In this document: positions 1 through 11,850 of the stretch, in pieces | Layout of the letters: each line of letters starts with the position of its first letter | Position numbering within the stretch: position 1 is the first letter of the stretch | NCBI RefSeq assembly: GCF_905220565.1 | Contig: NC_059408.1 | Location: 3,906,508-3,970,507, forward strand | DNA: 64,000 nucleotides | Source of the DNA: Melitaea cinxia | Taxonomy: Eukaryota > Arthropoda > Insecta > Lepidoptera > Nymphalidae | Direction: 5' to 3' | Translations under genes and position numbers: made by a program | Notes under the pieces: generated by a model | What the model was told of the DNA's origin: nothing | Seen by the model: only the letters and a program-made list of their open reading frames with translations | Databases searched by the model: none

Positions 1-338
1 CTTACTTACCAATGATCGGGATTCGTTTCACTTAACAACTTAAGTGTTTCTATGTTAAGTGTCTGTTGAGAAATTTTCATGTAATAGGTGACCGGTGCAA
101 TGTTACATTTCGTTAGTTTCGTTTTTAAGTAAATTGTACCTATTCTCCGGACATATGCGTTTAAGTGTATATAAAAATATCTGAAATTGGACTAATACTA
201 TCTGATATTACCACGTCCATATGAAAACAAATGAGAACTCTTTTGATTTATTGCTATACCTACACAAAAAGTTTCCCCGACTTCTTGATTACTTAATAAC
301 CTTATTTTGATAATTCTGAATCTGATAGTACATAGCTG

Positions 339-450
339 AAAATTATGTTTGTTTGTTTAAACGAAAAATTATGTTTGTGCGCTTAAACGAAAAATTATGT
401 TTGTGCGCTTAAACGAAAAATTATTTTTGTGCGCCTAAACGCAAAAATCT
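339..450. repeat. 26-bp minisatellite, about four copies
   Basis: The word AAACGAAAAATTATG recurs with starts at 359, 385 and 411, and a decayed AAACGCAAAAAT starts at 437, so the period is 26 bp. A degenerate half unit precedes it. The units are nearly identical, which points to recent slippage or unequal exchange. It lies in gene-free DNA and has no coding meaning that I can see. Confidence 0.9.
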
Positions 451-621
451 CAGGAACTATGTCCTGGAATTAAAATAAAAAAAAAATGTGTTCGATAGTC
501 TATTGACCAAGAAAGGCTATAGAGTATATAGTATTTAAGTAAGTTTTTCCTTCAATTAACGTGGGCGAAATCGCGGTTAATATATAATAACCAAGTCAAT
601 AATATAGGAAACTCATCACAA

Positions 622-676
622 TTCGGCCTGTAACATCCCACTGCTGGGTATAGGGCTCTTTATTCGTCTAGGAGAC
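622..676 (-). mobile_element. SINE 3' tail (Metulj-like), minus strand
   Basis: Read on the minus strand this carries the characteristic SINE end CCCAGCAGTGGGATGTTACAGG. It faces a second, plus-strand tail only about 60 bp away, so two SINEs landed in opposite orientation. Only the 3' end is preserved. Confidence 0.6.
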
Positions 677-737
677 GTAAGGGAGGAAGAAACTCACAAT
701 GGTATCCAAATATATATTTTTTTAACGATAAGTATAT

Positions 738-845
738 ATGATCCGCCAACCCGCATTGGAGCAGCGTGGTGGATTAAGCTCTGATCCTTCTCCTACATGA
801 GAAAAGAGGCCTATGCTCAGTAGTGGGATATTTCAGGCTGAAGCG
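738..845 (+). mobile_element. SINE 3' half (Metulj-like), plus strand
   Basis: It starts at CCGCCAACCCGCATTGGAGC and runs through GTGGATTAAGCTCTGATCC to GTGGGATATTTCAGGCTGAA. The same body occurs in the longer copy at 56338-56676, which has a tRNA-like head. The head is missing here, so this is a 5'-truncated copy. Confidence 0.75.
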
Positions 846-1316
846 ATGAAGCGAAGTATATATGGCTTCTTCGGATTATAAAGGACGTGTAGGTTCCGGT
901 CAGTAATGCGAAGAGCGGACTGGCTTATAACGGGCATTTCTACACGATACGTGTGAACTTATAATGTATTTACATGCTAGTGTCTGGACTAGAGTCCAGT
1001 TGTATTTTATATCATTTCTATTGAGTTGAAGTCGGTTTTACTTTCTCAGAACAAACTACGAGTAATAAAAATGAGTTTTTATGTAAGAATCGATTTACGA
1101 ATAAACGTGCTCTTACAAATCCTATAATATTTTTAATTCTATGTTAATATGTAACGTTTGACTTCACAGAGATGCGTTCATATTAAGCTTTTTTAACACT
1201 AAGCTATTGCTTGTCATAAATATCAACTTTCATAGTGTTTTCCTTTTTTTCATGTCGAGGTAAAGACAAATATTATTTAAGTTTTTTTATTCAGCTCATA
1301 ACACTACTGTACATTG
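846..1316. other. no supported gene
   Basis: AT-rich sequence between two SINE fragments. I see no open frame of useful length and no RNA gene. Confidence 0.6.
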
Positions 1317-1386
1317 GCTTCTTTCTCAATGTAGGAGAAAGTTCTGAGCTTAATCTACCGCTGCTCCATTGCGGGTTGACAGATTA
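1317..1386 (-). mobile_element. SINE fragment (Metulj-like), minus strand
   Basis: It contains TCTGAGCTTAATCTACCGCT and CATTGCGGGTTGACAGATT, the reverse complement of the middle of the SINE body. Several substitutions against the other copies suggest an old insertion. Confidence 0.6.
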
Positions 1387-1643
1387 AGCTCCGACCTCAG
1401 ATCTTTTAAGTACTTTAATCTTATTTGTATATATATAAAAAAGCAAAGCGCTTACTGGAACAAAGTGTGAATGACACTCGGTGTTTAATTTTTATTACGA
1501 CGAAACACAATTTCGGAGAGCGTTGATCGTGACTCATTCGATTAGTCAAAAAAGCGTATTATGATCGTGAGATCTAATTAAAAGCGTCAATTAAACATTT
1601 CATTTAAACAATTGTACGGTATAACGAACCCGCGACTGTTTCA

Positions 1644-1671
1644 CGGCAACCCTTTCGAGCCAGGGTTGCCG
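1644..1671. repeat. short perfect hairpin
   Basis: CGGCAACCCT and AGGGTTGCCG form perfect 10-bp arms around an 8-nt loop. It is GC-rich in an AT-rich setting. It may be a remnant of a mobile element end. Function unknown. Confidence 0.6.
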
Positions 1672-3639
1672 GTTACTAGTTAGAAAATTTTCGCATTTTT
1701 TTATATAAGTACAATTTTTTATATAAATAGGTATATCTTTAGTTGTTAAGTGGATGTTTATTTACAATTCCTGTAGGTTGACATAAGTCAATGATCAGTT
1801 TCGTAAAGTTTATACGTTATAGTAAACCTTTAGATTCAAATTACTATTTTGTATCCTGATTAAATTTTAAATTTAAGATGTAAATCGAAATCCATCAAAT
1901 TTTGTTCTAACGAGAATAAAGTATTAACTTAAAAAAAATTAAGGTACTTAATTATGTTAGTTATCAATAGTTAATAAAAAAACATTGCTGGCATTATTTG
2001 GGTTAATGGTTAGTACTATATTATTAAGCCTACAAAGGTAAAACTACGTTTTTAAGTTTATTAGAAAGTTTAATAACTTTATTCTGTATTCTTTTCTAAT
2101 AGTAGGGCTTTTAATCATCAAAAGGTCCCAGTACCGCAGCCCTACGGCCCGCATGCCGGTCTAATTGCCCACATTAATATGACAAATAGATTTACATCAG
2201 TCCGTTTCACCCGCGCGCCAATAAACCCGTTCGCAACTCGCGGTGAGGGCAGCGCGTTCGACCTCGCGCTCTTCGTTCAATTAACGTGACGTTATTACGT
2301 CATTGTGCACTTGTTGCGTGAGTAAAATTCAAACTTAAACTTTATTAGCTTTGTTAGATTACTGATTGGTGCAGTCATTATAAGAACTAACCGTTTCGTT
2401 AGCAGTGGCGGTTTAGGTTCTTACTCATGAAAAACTTCAATAGAAAATACAAATATCTGTTATGTATGTTTTCTAATCCTCGATTAAGGTTCTGGAAGTT
2501 GCTCAGTAAAAGTCGTTTACTTATTTTTTTTTTTATTAATTAGAGTTACTTCCTGCAAGAAAAGATGTCCAACACAATATACAATGAATTTGACTCTCTT
2601 GATATTTTGTATTTTTATAAGTTTTGATTGCTATAATTATAAGTAATGAAAGACTTAAAAAAAATTAAACTGTCTGTAAAATTGATTGCAATGTATTTCT
2701 ATTTCTTAGAATTACAAAACATATGTAATTATTGTATTCGTTTGAGAGACACAAAAGGATCAACATATCAGATACTATGTATAAAATAATAAAACAAATC
2801 ATATAAAAATCTAAGCTCTCTGCTTTAACGGGAGTGTAGGTGTGTCGATTTTCAGCGGGTTAACGTTGTTAGCGCGCATTTGTCGACGAGCGTGCTCGCT
2901 AATGTACAGCCACACCAGCGCTGCCAGATGTGTGATGTGGAAAAACAAGATTAGGTGCTGTTAGATTCATTACACACAACGGTTGCAACTGTATAGCTAT
3001 ACTATATGTAGGGGTTTTGCGAAGAAAGTTAACAATTAAATATACATTTAACACATTATAATGAAACAACTTTTACGGTTTTTATCGCAGTTTATTAAGT
3101 TTTTTAAATGCCCGACGTTTCGGATACTTTATACCATGAGATGATCAGGACAATCACGAAACAGCCAATCGTGTGTGCCGAAACCACCACATGCCACCTC
3201 CTCACAATATTTATAACTGTATCTATTTACAGTGCAAGTCATAGACATAGCCTGGTCGAGTTTTATTAATTGCCATGCCTTGTCATCATTAAGGTATTCA
3301 TTGATGTTATAATAGGCTTTACTACATAAAGTTGGCTTAGTAATTTTTTTAAACTTCAGTAAAGGCAGAAGATTGAACCGCAGCCGGAATCTTGTTATAT
3401 ATTAAGATAGACATTTAGGCATTTAGGAAATATTAATTTGTGGTCGTTCCTGAGTGTTACATCATTTGAGGCATGTCGATCACTACGACTAATAAATAAT
3501 TGCCTATCTTTCCGTATGTACATTATATTTTCATAAATATACTGCGATGCAAAGGTCCGGAAGTTGATCTCTTTAAACTTCTCTTTCAGAGATTCTTTAC
3601 ATTTTTGGGAGTGTGGGGAACATGGTTTGTGAAGTTCTT
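1672..3639. other. no supported gene; two CpG-containing patches
   Basis: Mostly AT-rich. The patches at about 2120-2330 and 2820-2960 are richer in GC and CpG than their surroundings and could be regulatory DNA, but nothing in them reads as an exon. Around 3109-3150, ATGCCCGACGTTTCGGATAC belongs to a repeat that recurs near 19926. Confidence 0.5.
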
Positions 3640-3842
3640 CATCCACCCTCACAAAGGGAGGATCCTCCGACCAGACGGGTGTTATGTCTGGTGGGCTAAC
3701 GCCCCGACGGTTGTTGTCGGGATCTTGTATACATATACTTAATCACTTTGAAAACTCTGATAGCGCGATGTAGCATACGTCAGTTTTTCTCTAATTACGT
3801 AGTTTGTAGTCGTTCGTACTTCGTGCGATAGATGTCGCCACA

Positions 3843-4292
3843 TCACTCCCCTCCGAGACCGGAGGTCGATAGCAGGTTGAGTCGACCATAGATCTTCTGA
3901 TGCTTGCCGGGCCAGTGATGTTCCAGTGAGTCGGAACCAGATGCCGCATAGTTCACGGTCAGTCGGAACTGTCTGCGGTGATGCTGCAAATGCTCCAGTG
4001 AGTCGGAGTGGTGCAGTGCTGCGTAGTGGCTGGCTACTGCGTCGACCAGGAGAGAAGTGCGTCTCTGCTTGCTGATCGGCCGAAGTGCAGTGTGCTGTGC
4101 CAAAGTCGCTGAGAAGGCTGTGGGCGATGACCAGGAATGCGCGTCCGCTGCATGCTGGTGGTCAGGATACCCATAGTAGCCATAGATGCTGGCTGGCTGA
4201 AGCCGTAGATGCTGGATGCCTCTCGCTGCTCGAAAGCTTGAGGAAGTGATGATGACGATGAAGGTTGCGCTGATGTTCATGCTCGGGGTCAA
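3843..4292 (-). pseudogene. internal open frame of the deleted LTR element
   Basis: A 149-codon frame starts at ATG just after the second PBS-like copy and runs to the 3' LTR boundary. It begins MTPSMNISATF and is rich in Ser, His and Leu (for example SDSLEHLQHHRRQ and SDSLEHHWPGKHQ). There are no zinc knuckles, protease, polymerase or integrase motifs. I take it as the remaining gag-like or leader part of the element, probably frame-open by chance of composition, and give it no function. Confidence 0.35.
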
Positions 4293-4387
4293 GTGATGAT
4301 GACGTCATGATGACGTAGCTTTTGCGAAGGCTGCGCTGATATTCATGCTCGGGGTCACCAGTTTGGGAGTGCGGAGGAACATGGTGT

Positions 4388-4406
4388 GATCACGTCGGGG
4401 TCACCA
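4388..4406 (-). promoter_or_regulatory. primer binding site of the deleted LTR element
   Basis: On the minus strand TGGTGACCCCGACGTGATC begins with the TGG that pairs with a tRNA CCA end and lies just inside the presumed 5' LTR. A shorter second copy, CTGGTGACCCCGAGCATG, occurs about 55 bp further inside (near 4361-4345). Confidence 0.6.
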
Positions 4407-4885
4407 GTTTGGCGATGCGTGTGAAACGTAGTGTGAAGAATCAACCTGTCAGAATTCAACCTGTATGCTTTATATTATTGACATTATAATTGTAGTACTA
4501 GTAAAATGAAAACTAATACACATTAACTTTTTTTTCTATTCACGGTGGAATGTGCAAAATTTAAAAAGACCCTCTAGAAGGGAAGACCACGTGAAGAAGA
4601 AAAAACGGCATACCTGATAGAAGGCATGAAAGTTCCTCTCTCCCGGTTGGAGGTTGACCACTCGACTTTTCTCGTTTTCTCGCGTCCGCCATCGAAAAGG
4701 GAGGATCCTCCGGCCAGACGGGTGTTATGTCTGGTGGGCTACCGGCCCCGACGGTTGTTGTCGGGATCTTGTATATATACTTAATCACTTTGAAAACTCT
4801 GATAGCGTAATGTAGCATACGTCAGTTTTTCTCTAATTACTTAGTTTGTAGTCGTTCGTATTTCGTGCGATAGATGTCGCCACAC

Positions 4886-5148
4886 ATTCATTACTAACAT
4901 TCAAAAAGAAGATAAGAAAGAATGTATAACTTCTTCTCTTTCATCATTCTGTTTAATTCTTTATTTTTAATTTGTACGATTTTTATTTTTGTGTTACCCA
5001 CCCCACACATTAGGAAATTCTAAACATTTTTTAATATCATATCAAAATATATTCAAAAACTCAATATATACTGTTGATTCTAAATCAATTTATTTTTATT
5101 TAGAATCAACAATAGAAAATATATAATAATTACTAAATATATTATACT
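4886..5148. other. AT-rich DNA without a supported gene
   Basis: The stretch near 4990-5030 (CACACATTAGGAAATTCTAA) is shared with 21389-21412, so it belongs to a dispersed repeat. Confidence 0.5.
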
Positions 5149-5275
5149 CACCACCCCGCCTGCCCAGCGTGGTGACTATGGGCAAAACACATGAGTTCAC
5201 GTTATTTTTGGCGTAAACTTGTGGAGGCCTATGTCCAGCAGTGGACTGTATAGGCTGTAATGATGATGATGATGA
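5149..5275 (+). mobile_element. non-LTR 3' end with (TGA)n tail, truncated copy
   Basis: It matches the 3' part of the longer copies at 15169-15490 and 52395-52722: CCGCCTGCCCAGCGTGGTGA, GAGGCCTATGTCCAGCAGTG and a TGATGATGATGATGATG tail. The repeated trinucleotide tail and 5' truncation are typical of LINE or SINE copies made by target-primed reverse transcription. I cannot name the clade. Confidence 0.75.
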
Positions 5276-5391
5276 TATTATACTTATGAAAATAATAACA
5301 AATAACATTTAATATTCCTTATTAAATACGATTACAGCTAAATGTCAAGAAAACGCTAAATGCTACCTATGAATCAATTAATTATAATATA

Positions 5392-6060
5392 GGTCGGGGA
5401 AAATGTCTTTTCGTATTTTCTAGTAAAAACTTGCAATAAATGGCTACTTCTGATACCATGAAAATGTGACCATAAAAAAGTTTTGATTTGGAAAAGGCTG
5501 TCTATACGAAAAAGCTCGATATATGGGTGCCACATGAGCTCACTAAAAGAAACATAATCGACCGTGTAGGTTTGCGATTGATCTCTTAAGACGTTAAGAC
5601 GTAATGATAATGAACATTTTTGAAGAGATTGATCACTGGTGACGAAGTGGATCACCTACGATAAGAATGTATGAAATAGATTGTGGTCAATGGTCTGTCA
5701 AGCTGCAGAGACTACCGCGAAACCCGGGTTGACACGCAATTAGGCGATGTTGAGTTTATGGTGAGATTGGAAGGGCATCCATTCATTATGAGCTTATACC
5801 GCCGGGTGAAATCGGATTCGGATTTCTACTGTCAACAGCTGATGAAACTTAAGCAAGAAATCGAAAATAAGCGGCCAGAATTGATCAACAGAAAAGATGT
5901 GGTCTTTTCATTCGATCATAATAACGCCCGACCACAGCGTTTTTAGCCACTCAACAAAAAATGAGAGAGTTTGACTGAGAAATCTTAATACACCCATATT
6001 TAGCCACGATTTTGCACCATCAGATATCTGTTTCAGTCTCTACAGACTTCTTTAGATAGT
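5392..6060 (+). pseudogene. mariner transposase remnant, plus strand
   Basis: Pieces of a mariner (Tc1/mariner superfamily) transposase follow in order but in shifting frames: IWVPHELTKRNIIDRVGL near 5520-5580, TGDE-like residues near 5637, then NKRPELINRKDVVFSFDHNN at about 5858-5920 and a decayed HPY..ILHHQ segment near 5992-6020. The known family carries a DD34D catalytic triad; the aspartates are partly visible (TGDE, FDHNN). Stops and frameshifts make it non-functional. A second remnant of the same family is at 53352-53852 on the other strand. Terminal repeats were not found. Confidence 0.85.
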
Positions 6061-6173
6061 GTAAAGTTAACATATCATTATCATAATATAATAATTTAAT
6101 ATAAAATTGTATGTTTTCTAAATAAAAATAAAATAAAATAAAAACATCAAGAAAGGACTGTCGAGTGTCGACT

Positions 6174-6217
6174 GTAGAAATTTTGGGACTTGGGAGTCCA
6201 AGTCCCAAAATTTCTAC
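6174..6217. repeat. perfect 20-bp hairpin
   Basis: GTAGAAATTTTGGGACTTGG (6174-6193) and its exact reverse complement (6198-6217) surround a 4-nt loop GAGT. It lies about 110 bp past the mariner remnant and an A-rich run. The arms carry no mismatch. Confidence 0.9.
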
Positions 6218-9200
6218 TGGAACGGAATCCTGTCACTATCTACGAGATGGCGGCAAGTTATCGAACAAAATGGTAAATGTGCATTATAAATTATGTAAAT
6301 GAATTTTGTAAAATCTTACTTTTTACTCGACCTAATATTACCTAGTACAGATTAGTGTAGATATTGTTCTAAATAAGTATATATAATAAGTATATATTCA
6401 TTATTGAAATTGCAATTGTGCAAAGATGATATAATCCCATCATCTCGTCACAACAGCAAGTGGACTCGCGTCGATTATTATTGTACGCTAATTGCTTTAC
6501 CAGTTAAGTCAATTCGTCGTAATTTCGTTAATGAAAAGATGTTGTGACGCATATTGTATCATCTCTACTTGCCTCAGAACATTGAGCAATATGGTTTTAA
6601 TGTTTATCGATATTATGAAGTTAATAAAATCGGAAAAAAAAATTTCACATAATAATTGTAGGTTTTAAAGCTTATTGTTTAATTATGATTTTATTATAAT
6701 ATTCTGTTTCGCAAAATATTGTTGTCAAGCAATGAAATGTCTATCATTAAACTGATGCTAAGAAGAGACTATTGGTAAGAAATTAATAATTAAAAATCTT
6801 TAAAGAGTAGTTTTACTTTCTGATTTTGATAAAAGGTGTCATATATTTTGATGTAACATACCTATATATTATATTAGGATAATAATTTATCAAACACACA
6901 TAATTATAATCAATGCTACTTCGTAGTTCATTATGTTGTAGCATTAACTTGTATATTTAATAACAATTCGTTATTCGTTTTACACGATTCGTAAATCGTT
7001 CTATTTCGAACTGGGCATATTTGAATTTAAACGGTTCGTAAGAATAGCAATCGTCATTAGAAAATAGGGATCGGGCTTAAGAGCGCAACTTTAACAGCAA
7101 AAATCACCGTGCGATCTAACATTTATTTGAAAACCAATTAAACGTCAATTTCGCAAGATTATTCCGTGTATAAATTATACCTTACCAAGTCATATAAAAA
7201 CTCAATTCCAGTACATAAAGGCAACTTGATTAGCGGTCTGTCATAGTGCTCACAACGGCGAAGCGGCTCGGTGTTCATTTGTGGCTTTAATTAATGTTTA
7301 ATTGGGCCAAATAGAGTATCAATTTAGCCGACGACAATTGGATCATGCATCCCGACAGACCGACACAACACTATGTATATATATATATTACTATATGGCG
7401 GTAATTATGCCTATCCCTTAACCTGTTACAATATAATTGTTATTATGGCAATGTTGTTTCGACAAATATGTGTTCGATTTCCGGTTTTAGTTTCTTATTT
7501 TAGTTGAACGAATCAGTCTGTCTTTCTTCCATTTCGAAGTAATGAGCTCCCCTTCTAATAGAAGATGTTAGATAGCTTCTTTAGCGTTCAGCTTCATCCC
7601 CCCTACTTCGTAGTGTATTTGTTGATAATTTTCCTGATAATCATAACGATCGTTATAAGATAAAAAAGCACATCTTTTAGGCCGACTCTTTTACTTAAGT
7701 TTAAATCTTTTCTAATTATATTAGTATTTTTTTAAGAGATTTTCAGCGCAATGTCTGTAAAAAACGGTGTAGAAGATTATTTCATAATCTTGTTTCATCT
7801 CATACATTATAAGCAAAAGCTTACACACATATCTAAATCGATAAAACAGTGTAACACAATAAATACAACCGAACACACAATAAAATCACTTAAAACCTCT
7901 CTTGTCCAAATAATCAATAACCATAAATCGTTGACTTCATCAAAATCGGCGTAACAGATTTCAATCAAGTGCTCGGACAATAGGGCGCGTCTATACTCGC
8001 CGTAAATAATCGCAGCGACCCGTCGCGCGTTTAAAAAAGCGGAAAGCTAGTCATTAAGCCGCAGGGGTGTCGCCCCAGAGGCAATAGCGATCACTTAACG
8101 CTAAATTGAGCCGAAGTTGGTGGATAAACAAAAAGCAAATGACACGCGACTGCTGAAGTACGCTCGCTATTGATGCTAAATGTACCGTAATTGGATCTTG
8201 GATTTCCTGTAGGCTGAGGCTATTGTTAAGCCATTTGAAGTGTATTAAAGGTTGTTTATTAAGAGTATGGATTGATATTTATACATCATTGAAAATTTTT
8301 GTTAATAAAACTACTTTACCAAACGTCTATAGTTCCTTTACTCCGATATTTTAACAAAATAACTATTACTTACTATTCAAACTTAAGTATATTTATTTGA
8401 AAAGAACAATCGTTTTACTATAATGTAATAATCAACCTCATAATATATATTTTTTACACTATACACAATAACATATTACTTATAGTAGCAAACTAATAGT
8501 TATTAAGTAAGCTAGGTTAAAGTGTTACACTGGTAAATATCTAACAATATTGTTATAATATTCCTCAAACAACCACGGCGGGTGCATAATACCGGGCGCC
8601 CCGCTGTGCGCTCCGGGCGCTGTCAATATGGCGGGCACACGGCGGCGCGTGCCGCCCGCTTGTATGTTCTCCTCTTTATATTTTGACACGTTGAACTGAA
8701 GCGTAAGAGTTTTGTATTGGTGTCAGAATAATTATATTAGAATGCGATTATTTACTTACTGCCCTTAAGACAAATACGTTTAAATTACTACTTCGAAATT
8801 AGTGATTAATCTAGCAAAACTAATGTTTCCGCACTCCGACATAGAATTTTAATGTCACAAAAAATCTAATCCTTTTAGTTACTTTTTTAACCCGTCACCC
8901 TTGCTAGGGATTAGCGACGCCGGCATCCGATGAATCGTATGAAGTGATCAAATAAATCAGTAGCACTGTTCACTGTATAGTACAATCAGAATTAAGCGGT
9001 AGTAACCCGACCACCCTGTCACGATGCGGGTCGCAAGACACAAACGTAGTCAACGGGTTAATTGTTAAGACCAAATTAGAAAATAATTAAAAAATGTTTG
9101 TACGATTTGTAATTGGAGACTTTGGGACTTTTGGAGCTTAAATAATATATTTCGTTTTATTGATAATTGCTCCGTTTGTTTATATTCTTGCTTCAGTTCA

Positions 9201-9867
9201 ATGAAGATTGAGGTAGAGTACAGAGTGACAACGTATAGAAAATTCCTTTTTTAATATTCAAAGATGCATGAAATAATGATGAATTTGTAGGCATGCAATA
9301 TTTAAAGAATTTTTAAGCCAATATGTTAGAATATATAAAAAAAGTTTGTCAGTTGATACGTACTTAGATGCGTTGAAAAGTCACAAAAGTTTTATTTACC
9401 CGAGCAATTTTTTTATCTCGTCTGAAAATGATAAGTATTTCTTAGTTACTTTTACACGCAAACATTAACATTTACTGGTATTATAACGTAAGTTATGTAG
9501 TTATAATTATATCTTAAATCTATGAAATATATTTCCACATTAGTACATAGCTGTGTTCGCACATTTTCTTAGGTATTTGTAGTGATTTTATTACATAAAC
9601 AAACTCTTTATTTAATATTTATGTTTTACTTGTTAATAGATAACAACCCGTATCTTTATTATATATATTTTTACTTTCTTTCCCATTGTGAGTCTGGTCT
9701 TTAAACGTATCTCACTAGTAGATCAATGTTATGTAAAAATATCTATTAGGGTTACAGCTTTTTGCTTATTTTTGTTAAATGTTACTTTGATTCGCGTTAT
9801 ACATTGAAACTATGGATGGATGGATGGTCGACATTCGAAAGAAAACGAAACACATTTTTAACCGCGT
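6218..9867. other. long gene-free interval
   Basis: AT-rich with no supported exon. A CpG-rich island at 8571-8665 stands out. The words TTAACCCGTC at about 8889 and CAACGGGTTAATT at about 9050 form a weak inverted pair that may bound a small decayed element. A short TA run is at 7374-7391. Confidence 0.5.
8571..8665. other. CpG-rich island
   Basis: About 95 bp with many CG dinucleotides (CCGGGCGCCCCG, GCGGGCACACGGCGGCGCGT) inside AT-rich DNA. No splice sites or reading frame convincingly mark an exon. It might be a promoter-proximal or enhancer sequence of the upstream part of the homeobox gene. Confidence 0.35.
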
Positions 9868-10295
9868 TCCAAAAAGGAAGAGTTTCAATTCGACTGAATT
9901 TTTTAATGAATGTTACCTCAGAACTTTTTACTGGGTGGTCCGATATTGATGATTTTTTTTTTATTTTATCGAATGGTGGTGCTTTGTGATGTGGTCCCAT
10001 TTAAATTTAATCTCAATCTGACAAGTATTTTTAGAGTTATATTAATAATGCGTATTTACTCGATTATTTTTTCGTCGACCTACGTTGTATATACCTTATA
10101 ACTATTTACTGAATGTACTAATTTTAATGATTCTTGTTTCACTCGACCGCTGATGCTTGTCTTATGGTTTTATTTTCATTTGATTGAGATCTAACAACCA
10201 ATTTTTGAGTAATCTTTGATAACACGTATTTGCTTGACTATTTTTTCATCTACCTACGTAGTATTACTTTGTCGATGTGATTGAAGTCACAATCA
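9868..10295 (-). mobile_element. copy of a dispersed element with ACCGACTTCAATTACATCGA end, minus strand
   Basis: Read on the minus strand it aligns in order with the copy at 16497-17098, including the TTCGTCGACCTACGTTG and GGGTGGTCCGAT segments seen here on the plus strand. It is heavily diverged and lacks coding potential. The family is non-autonomous, and its superfamily is unassigned. Confidence 0.65.
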
Positions 10296-11603
10296 ATGCT
10301 ACTTGGTAGTACCTACTAGAATGAAAATTAGGAGTAGCAGTTTACCCACTGCGAAGCGGAAAGTAACTATATAATTTTTAATAAAATAATGTATATAATT
10401 CAGTGGAGTTCATATTATATTATATTAAAATATTAATCGTAGAATCAATTTTACTAGTGGCCGCCTAGATTTCGAAATCCGACCATAACTAAAAATTTTA
10501 ATTAAATAAAACTAAAAAAATAATGAAAATAAAGATTTTTTTTTTTATTTGACTACAGACTTTGAAAATCAACAAAAGAAATACAATGTGTCAAAAACAT
10601 GGTAGTGTGTGTAATATTTTTTTTTGGATTTAATGTATTTTTATGCATAATTTCAAAAAAATATTAGCATTCTGCACTTCTTCTCTATATAAACTAGGTA
10701 TAAGTGTACGAAATTTCATACTCCTCCGTCCGCGTAATTTTCGTAAAAAGGGGAACAAATTGCTTCACGTATTAATATATAGATTATGAGGATACATTTA
10801 TACATATTTTCATACTACCATAACTACCATTTCAATATTTCCAATACTTATAACGCAACATTTAAAAGACGTTACAATTACTGAGTTTGATTAAATCTTC
10901 TTGCAACGTCCCTCTGCAAGGATTCTTTCTCCACATAGGAGAGGCGTTATGTTAGAATATGTATCAATATATTTTTTCAAATCACCTCCATAATACCAGT
11001 TTCTATGAATTACAATTAAACATAATATATTAATTTGCATAATATATTGTTAGTGTAGCTATGAATTTAATTTCCATAACAGACTAGTAAATGTGTGTTG
11101 ATGAATTAATTATTAATACAAATCAAGTAAGATTCTAAAGTTATCTCATAAATCAGAAAATTAAAACGCCAGTCACAGAGCTTTACGAAGTTACGAGTTC
11201 GCTAATTGTGTCTGAACCAAATAACAAATTATAATTTAGCTAAGTTATTTGCGCAGAGTTTCTCTATCATTCCCCGCAATTTGCATCGCAATGCGGACGT
11301 TACGGTGACCATTGGTTTAATGTTCTTGAGACTGCTTTACTATTATATATTTTTGTCAATGTGTTTTTTTAATCGTATACTTAGGGTTGCTTTTAGTTGC
11401 TGATACCTTTGTCACAATCAAACTGATGATAAGATTAAATTTTATCAGTCACATATTTCTATTTGCAAATTTTTAAGCTTTGACGGTCACTATCACCAAT
11501 TTCACTTATTATACTGAACTTACCATGTTTGTCGTTTTAAAACTCCCGATATTTCAACCGTTTAAGTTTTGGTTGATTTATTTAGCTTTTATACTGCTGT
11601 TAC
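10296..11603. other. no supported gene
   Basis: AT-rich sequence. Short fragments such as TTCTTTCTCCACATAGGAGA near 10922 resemble the SINE tail but are too short to claim. Confidence 0.5.
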
Positions 11604-11850
11604 CTTTTTCTCCATGTTGGAGAAGCTTAATCCACCACGCTGTTCCATTTCGTAGCGATGAGTATCAGGTGTCACGGAACCTACAGCTTAACGTGCTCTC
11701 CGAAGTAAGGTCGAGGATTCACAAGGACAGATATCCAGAACATAAAAAAACATTTGTATAAATACAAAAAGCCACTGCGTGCGGGAATCGAATTCACTGG
11801 TACCGGTGTTTAAATATCTACTATCGACTACACGCACAACTATAGAAAAT
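11604..11850 (-). mobile_element. diverged SINE (Metulj-like), minus strand
   Basis: AAGCTTAATCCACCACGCTG, GAGTATCAGGTGTCACGGAA and CTTAACGTGCTCTCCGA match the body of the longer copies. Near its head, GCGGGAATCGAATTCACTGG holds a decayed RNA polymerase III B box. No coding role. Confidence 0.7.

Larger units (their letters stand above)
3640..4885 (-). mobile_element. internally deleted LTR retrotransposon, minus strand
   Basis: Two direct repeats (4885 down to about 4693, and 3842 down to about 3640) both begin TGTGGCGACATCTATCGCAC on the minus strand and end in GGAGGATCCTCCCTTT. Between them are a primer-binding-site-like sequence, TGGTGACCCCGACGTGATC (4406-4388), and a purine-rich stretch GGAGGGGAGTG next to the 3' copy. 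So the 5' LTR probably spans about 4885-4410, and the 3' LTR is cut short near 3640. The internal part is only about 570 bp and holds no polymerase, so this is a deletion derivative. The LTR copies differ at several positions, so it is old. BEL/Pao or Ty3/gypsy cannot be told apart without pol. Confidence 0.75.

Noticed and set aside
339..450. CRISPR-like array
   Set aside because: Units are contiguous with no unique spacers, and the DNA is eukaryotic.
9797..10101. Three overlapping frames on both strands
   Set aside because: They lie in a diverged non-autonomous repeat copy and show no motif.
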